Shown piece by piece: positions 6,050 to 8,844 of a stretch of 8,844 nt of DNA. The stretch lies in assembly GCA_949288625.1 (NCBI GenBank), contig CASEKZ010000061.1, positions 1 to 8,844 of the forward strand, given 5' to 3'. Under the pieces are notes generated by a model. That model was not told the DNA's origin. It saw nothing but the letters and a program-made list of their open reading frames with translations, and ran no database searches. The position numbers and the translations under genes are program-made. The stretch is from an uncultured bacterium (GTDB lineage Bacteria; Bacillota_I; Bacilli_A; RF39; UBA660). Within the stretch, counting starts at the first letter, position 1. Every line of letters starts with the position of its first letter.

Positions 6050-6062
6050 AATTAAAAAGGAG
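6043..6062 (+). promoter_or_regulatory. Perfect palindrome covering the pnp ribosome binding site
   Basis: CCTTTTTAATTAAAAAGG (6043-6060) is a perfect 18-bp palindrome. As RNA it can form a 7-bp stem (6043-6049 with 6054-6060) with an AAUU tetraloop, burying AAGG of the pnp ribosome site AAGGAG (6057-6062). Its left arm overlaps the 3' arm and T-run of the preceding terminator, so the two hairpins exclude each other. Confidence 0.5.
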
Positions 6063-6073
6063 ATGTATAATAG

Positions 6074-8272
6074 ATGGAAAAAAGAGTATTTGAAATGAAT
6101 TTTAAAGGAAGACCATTAATCGTAGAAACTGGAGAACTTGCTAAGCAAGCTCATGGTGCGGTACTTGTTAGATATGGTGATACCGTTGTATTATCAACTG
6201 TTTGCGTAAGTAAAGATGCAAACGTTTTATCTGACTTTTTCCCATTAATGGTTTTATATCAAGAAAAGCTTTATTCAGTAGGTAAAATCCCTGGAGGATT
6301 TATTAAAAGAGAAGGAAGACCAAGTGAAGCTGCAACGCTTGCGGCCAGAATGATTGATAGACCTATGCGTCCACTTTTTCCAAGTGATTTTAGAAATGAA
6401 GTTCAAGTTGTTAATACGGTGTTGTCAGTAGATCCAGATAACTCTCCAGAGTTAGCGGCAATGTTTGCTTCAAGTCTTGCAACGTCAATTAGTAAAGTAC
6501 CATTTAATGGGCCAATAGCAGGTGTTAAGGTTGGAAGAGTTGATGGTAAATTTATTATTAATCCAACCGTTTCGGAAACTGAAGAAAGTGATATTGATTT
6601 AACGGTTGCGGGAACTAAGGATGCTATTAACATGGTGGAAGCAGGAGCTAAAGAAGTAAGTGAAGAAGACATGTTAGAGGCTTTGATGTTTGGTCATGAC
6701 GCGGTAAAAGAACTTATTAAGTTTGAAGAAAAAATAATAAAAGAAGTTGGCCAAGAAAAAATGGAGTATGAGTCTTTAGAGATAACTAGTGAGTTAAAAG
6801 AAGAAATTTATTCTCTTGCAAAAGATCCGCTTGATAATGCTATGCGTATTAAAGATAAGCAAGAAAAATACGCTGCAATTGATAAAGTAAAAGAAGACGT
6901 TGTGGCTAAGTTTGAATATGAAAATGAGGAACTTGATAAAGATGAGTTAAACGAACTTATTACCAAGGTTAAATTGTGCTTATCAGAAGTAGAATATGAA
7001 GTGTTTAGAAAGATCGTCGTAAAAGAGAAAAAACGTGCGGATGGAAGAAAAATGACTGAAATAAGGCCTCTTTCAACGGACATAGACTTACTTCCAAGAA
7101 CGCATGGTTCTGCATTATTTACGCGCGGGGAAACACAAAGTTTATCAGTTGTAACATTAGGAGCATTAGGTGAACACCAAATAATTGATGGCCTTTCTCC
7201 TGAGGATGAAAAAAGGTTTATGCTACATTATAATTTTCCACAATTTTCCGTTGGTGAAACTGGTAGGTATGGTGCTCCAGGTCGTCGTGAAATAGGTCAT
7301 GGTGCCTTAGGAGAAAGAGCTCTTTTACAAGTCATTCCATCAGAAGAGGAATTTCCATACACGATTCGTGTTGTATCTGAAATACTTGAGTCTAATGGTT
7401 CATCATCACAGGCATCTATTTGTGCGGGATGCATGGCTTTAATGGCAGCGGGTGTTCCTATTAAGGCCCCAGTTGCAGGTATTGCAATGGGACTTATTAC
7501 TGATGGTGATGATTATACGATTTTAACTGATATTCAAGGTATGGAAGATCATTTAGGAGACATGGACTTTAAGGTTGCAGGTACTAAAGATGGAATTTGT
7601 GCTTTACAAATGGATATTAAAATAAGTGGTATTACAAAGGAAATATTAAAAGAAGCTTTGGCACAAGCTAAAAAAGCAAGATTAGAAATTTTAAAGGTTA
7701 TTACAAAACAAATAAAAGAGCCAAGAAAAGAAGTAAGTAAGTACGCACCTAAAACAATGACGTTTATGATTGATCCAATGAAGATAAAGGACGTTATCGG
7801 AAAAGGCGGAGATATGATTACCAAGATAATCCTTGAGGCATCAAATGTTAAGACGGTAACTGATGCAAATGCTGTTAAAGTGGATTTAGAGGATGATGGT
7901 ACGGTAATTATTTATCATTCTGATAAAGATATAATTGAGCGTACCGCACAAATGATTAAAAACGTTGTTAAAGAAGTTGAAATAGGTAAAATATATAATG
8001 GTAAGGTAGTTAAGGTAATTGATGAATTAGGATGCTTTGTAGAGCTTTGGGAAGGTTGCGAAGGGCTTGTACATATTTCACAATTATCAGATAAAAGGGT
8101 TGCTAAAACGTCTGACGTTGTTGGGGAAGGCGATGAAATACTTGTTAAAGCAACGGGATATAAAAATGGTAAATTAACTTTATCAAGAAAAGAAGTGTTA
8201 GTTAAAGATAAAATAAAAGATGATAAAAAAGAGAAAAAAACAGATAAGAAAGAAGAAAATGAAGATAAGTAG
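6074..8272 (+). CDS. pnp: Polynucleotide phosphorylase
   Basis: PNPase is a trimeric 3'-to-5' phosphorolytic exoribonuclease that degrades mRNA to nucleoside diphosphates. At 732 residues it is slightly longer than the usual 700-715. The first RNase PH-like domain holds FFPLMVLYQEKLYSVGKIPG (55-74) and RPSEAATLAARMIDRPMRP (82-100). A linker helical domain follows (about 235-315). The second, catalytic PH domain has SVGETGRYGAPGRREIGHG (392-410) and EDHLGDMDFKVAG (491-503). D492, D498 and K500 match the E. coli catalytic D486/D492/K494. A KH domain (about 565-632, GKGG 576-579) and an S1 domain (about 635-706, GLVHISQL) bind RNA. The KH domain seems to carry about 8 extra residues near 588-600. 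The tail (711-732) is Lys/Asp/Glu-rich. ATG6074 gives the conserved N-terminus; AAGGAG lies a rather long 11 bases upstream. It sits behind a terminator with no obvious promoter of its own. Confidence 0.98.
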   Translation: MEKRVFEMNFKGRPLIVETGELAKQAHGAVLVRYGDTVVLSTVCVSKDANVLSDFFPLMVLYQEKLYSVGKIPGGFIKREGRPSEAATLAARMIDRPMRPLFPSDFRNEVQVVNTVLSVDPDNSPELAAMFASSLATSISKVPFNGPIAGVKVGRVDGKFIINPTVSETEESDIDLTVAGTKDAINMVEAGAKEVSEEDMLEALMFGHDAVKELIKFEEKIIKEVGQEKMEYESLEITSELKEEIYSLAKDPLDNAMRIKDKQEKYAAIDKVKEDVVAKFEYENEELDKDELNELITKVKLCLSEVEYEVFRKIVVKEKKRADGRKMTEIRPLSTDIDLLPRTHGSALFTRGETQSLSVVTLGALGEHQIIDGLSPEDEKRFMLHYNFPQFSVGETGRYGAPGRREIGHGALGERALLQVIPSEEEFPYTIRVVSEILESNGSSSQASICAGCMALMAAGVPIKAPVAGIAMGLITDGDDYTILTDIQGMEDHLGDMDFKVAGTKDGICALQMDIKISGITKEILKEALAQAKKARLEILKVITKQIKEPRKEVSKYAPKTMTFMIDPMKIKDVIGKGGDMITKIILEASNVKTVTDANAVKVDLEDDGTVIIYHSDKDIIERTAQMIKNVVKEVEIGKIYNGKVVKVIDELGCFVELWEGCEGLVHISQLSDKRVAKTSDVVGEGDEILVKATGYKNGKLTLSRKEVLVKDKIKDDKKEKKTDKKEENEDK

Positions 8273-8286
8273 TTTTCTTTCTTTTT
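8246..8286 (+). terminator. Probable terminator overlapping the pnp stop
   Basis: AAGAAAG (8246-8252) and AAAA (8256-8259), with an AAG bulge between them, pair with TTTTCTTTCTT (8273-8283), followed by T to 8286. The loop holds the last codons and the TAG stop (8270-8272). The stem is purine/pyrimidine-rich and G/C-poor, like the one at 3695-3722, so it may be weak. Confidence 0.45.
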
Positions 8287-8289
8287 ATT

Positions 8290-8318
8290 TTGACACATTT
8301 TAAACAAGGTTATATAAT
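8290..8318 (+). promoter_or_regulatory. Consensus promoter of the response regulator gene
   Basis: TTGACA (8290-8295) and TATAAT (8313-8318) both match the consensus perfectly with the ideal 17-base spacer. Transcription would start near 8325, only about 18 bases before the start codon. GGAGG (8333-8337) lies 5 bases before ATG8343. Confidence 0.85.
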
Positions 8319-8342
8319 AAAATATGTCTAATGGAGGTAATC

Positions 8343-8844
8343 ATGTTTAAAATATTAATTGTTGAAGATGAAAGTTCGATTAGAACGATAATAAGTAAAT
8401 ACTTAAGTAAGTATGATATTAAGTGTATTGAGGCAGAAAATGGGCAAAAGGGTCTTGAGTTATTTATTAAAAATAAAGATAATATTGATCTTATATTGAT
8501 GGATGTTATGATGCCTGTTATGGATGGTATTGAATGTACTAAAAAAATAAGGGAAATAAGTAATGTACCAATAATCATGTTAACAGCTAAAAACCAAGAT
8601 GAAGATGAAATAGAAGGTTTAAAAATTGGAGCTAATGATTTTGTTACTAAACCTTTTAATTTAGAAGTTTTACTTCTTAGAATTAAAAAATTAGTAAATT
8701 TAGATAGTAATAATAATTTAGAACTTTCAAAAGAACAAAGATGTATAATAAAAAACGGAAGATTAATTAGTCTTACTAAAAAAGAATATCTTATTTTAGA
8801 ATACTTTTTTGAAAACCCTAACGTTGTTTTAACAAGAGATCAAA
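8343..8844 (+). CDS. OmpR/PhoB-family response regulator (partial, 3' end off window)
   Basis: This is the DNA-binding half of a two-component system. The 167 visible residues start at ATG8343 behind a strong GGAGG site. The receiver domain (1 to about 118) has every key residue: acidic pair E8/D9 in VEDE, phospho-acceptor D54 in LILMDVMMPVMDG, T81 in MLTAK and K103 in TKPF. After a short Asn-rich linker the start of a winged-helix effector domain is visible: LSLTKKEY-like ISLTKKEYLILEYFF (142-156), then NPNVVLTRDQ at the window edge. About 55-60 residues are missing. The family is clear but the specific orthologue and target are not. A sensor histidine kinase gene is expected downstream. A perfect promoter suggests a high basal level. 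Confidence 0.93.
   Translation, partial: MFKILIVEDESSIRTIISKYLSKYDIKCIEAENGQKGLELFIKNKDNIDLILMDVMMPVMDGIECTKKIREISNVPIIMLTAKNQDEDEIEGLKIGANDFVTKPFNLEVLLLRIKKLVNLDSNNNLELSKEQRCIIKNGRLISLTKKEYLILEYFFENPNVVLTRDQ

Noticed and set aside
6066..6071. TATAAT just upstream of pnp as a -10 box
   Set aside because: Transcription would begin near 6078, inside the start of the gene, and no -35 lies 16-18 bases upstream. The conserved PNPase N-terminus requires ATG6074.
416..8272. Mycoplasma-type code with TGA read as Trp
   Set aside because: The conserved truB, rpsO and pnp are full length with no in-frame TGA, and the few Trp codons (kinase, coiled-coil protein, PNPase) are TGG. Absence of TGA stops among six complete genes plus one partial gene is too few to mean anything.
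7915..8307. 130-residue open frame on the minus strand inside pnp
   Set aside because: It is antisense to the conserved KH/S1 region of pnp, has no ribosome binding site, and its Ser/Leu-rich composition is what the complement of an A-rich coding strand gives. The other minus-strand frames (2374-2568, 2716-2943, 3721-4023, 6403-6672, 6808-7083, 7549-7824, 8300-8578) fail for the same reasons.
1..8844. Mobile elements, CRISPR arrays, tRNA or rRNA genes
   Set aside because: No transposase or integrase motifs, no terminal inverted repeats with target duplications, no regularly spaced direct repeats and no tRNA-like cloverleaf were seen on either strand.

Overview
The window is strongly A+T-rich. 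It has Shine-Dalgarno sites of the AAGGAGGTGAT type, sigma-70/SigA-like promoters, intrinsic terminators, and a truB...rpsO-pnp order. This fits a low-GC Gram-positive bacterium (Bacillota, possibly a Bacilli/Erysipelotrichia/RF39-like gut lineage; the clade is inference). Conserved genes are full length in the standard code and Trp is TGG, so a TGA=Trp mollicute code is not indicated. Every stop seen is TAA or TAG.

Layout, all on the + strand. The window opens with the C-terminal end of a probable membrane protein (3-89), closed by a strong bidirectional terminator. About 270 bases without a recognised gene follow. A promoter then drives an unusual protein (416-1774) with a degenerate GNAT-like N-terminal domain, a serine/threonine-kinase-like domain and one C-terminal membrane anchor. 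A second transcription unit encodes a 603-residue cytoplasmic coiled-coil/helical-repeat protein of unknown function (1895-3706). Next come truB (3749-4600) and a tightly coupled all-helical unknown protein (4611-5606), then rpsO (5744-6010) with its own promoter and a structured leader, and pnp (6074-8272). The last feature is the first two-thirds of an OmpR/PhoB-type response regulator (8343 to the window end) behind a consensus promoter.

The core is RNA metabolism: tRNA pseudouridine-55 synthase, ribosomal protein S15 and polynucleotide phosphorylase. In Bacillus-type genomes truB is normally followed by ribF (ribC) and preceded by infB-rbfA. Here neither neighbour is present, an unrecognised helical protein sits in the ribF position, and the kinase and coiled-coil genes lie upstream. 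The most rewarding places to look are the GNAT-kinase-anchor fusion and its coiled-coil neighbour, the rpsO leader with two anti-SD segments, and the rpsO-pnp junction, where a terminator overlaps a perfect palindrome that can hide the pnp ribosome binding site.

Three of the terminators are folded so that the stop codon lies inside the hairpin. Most starts given here were chosen by Shine-Dalgarno spacing and differ from the longest possible reading frame.
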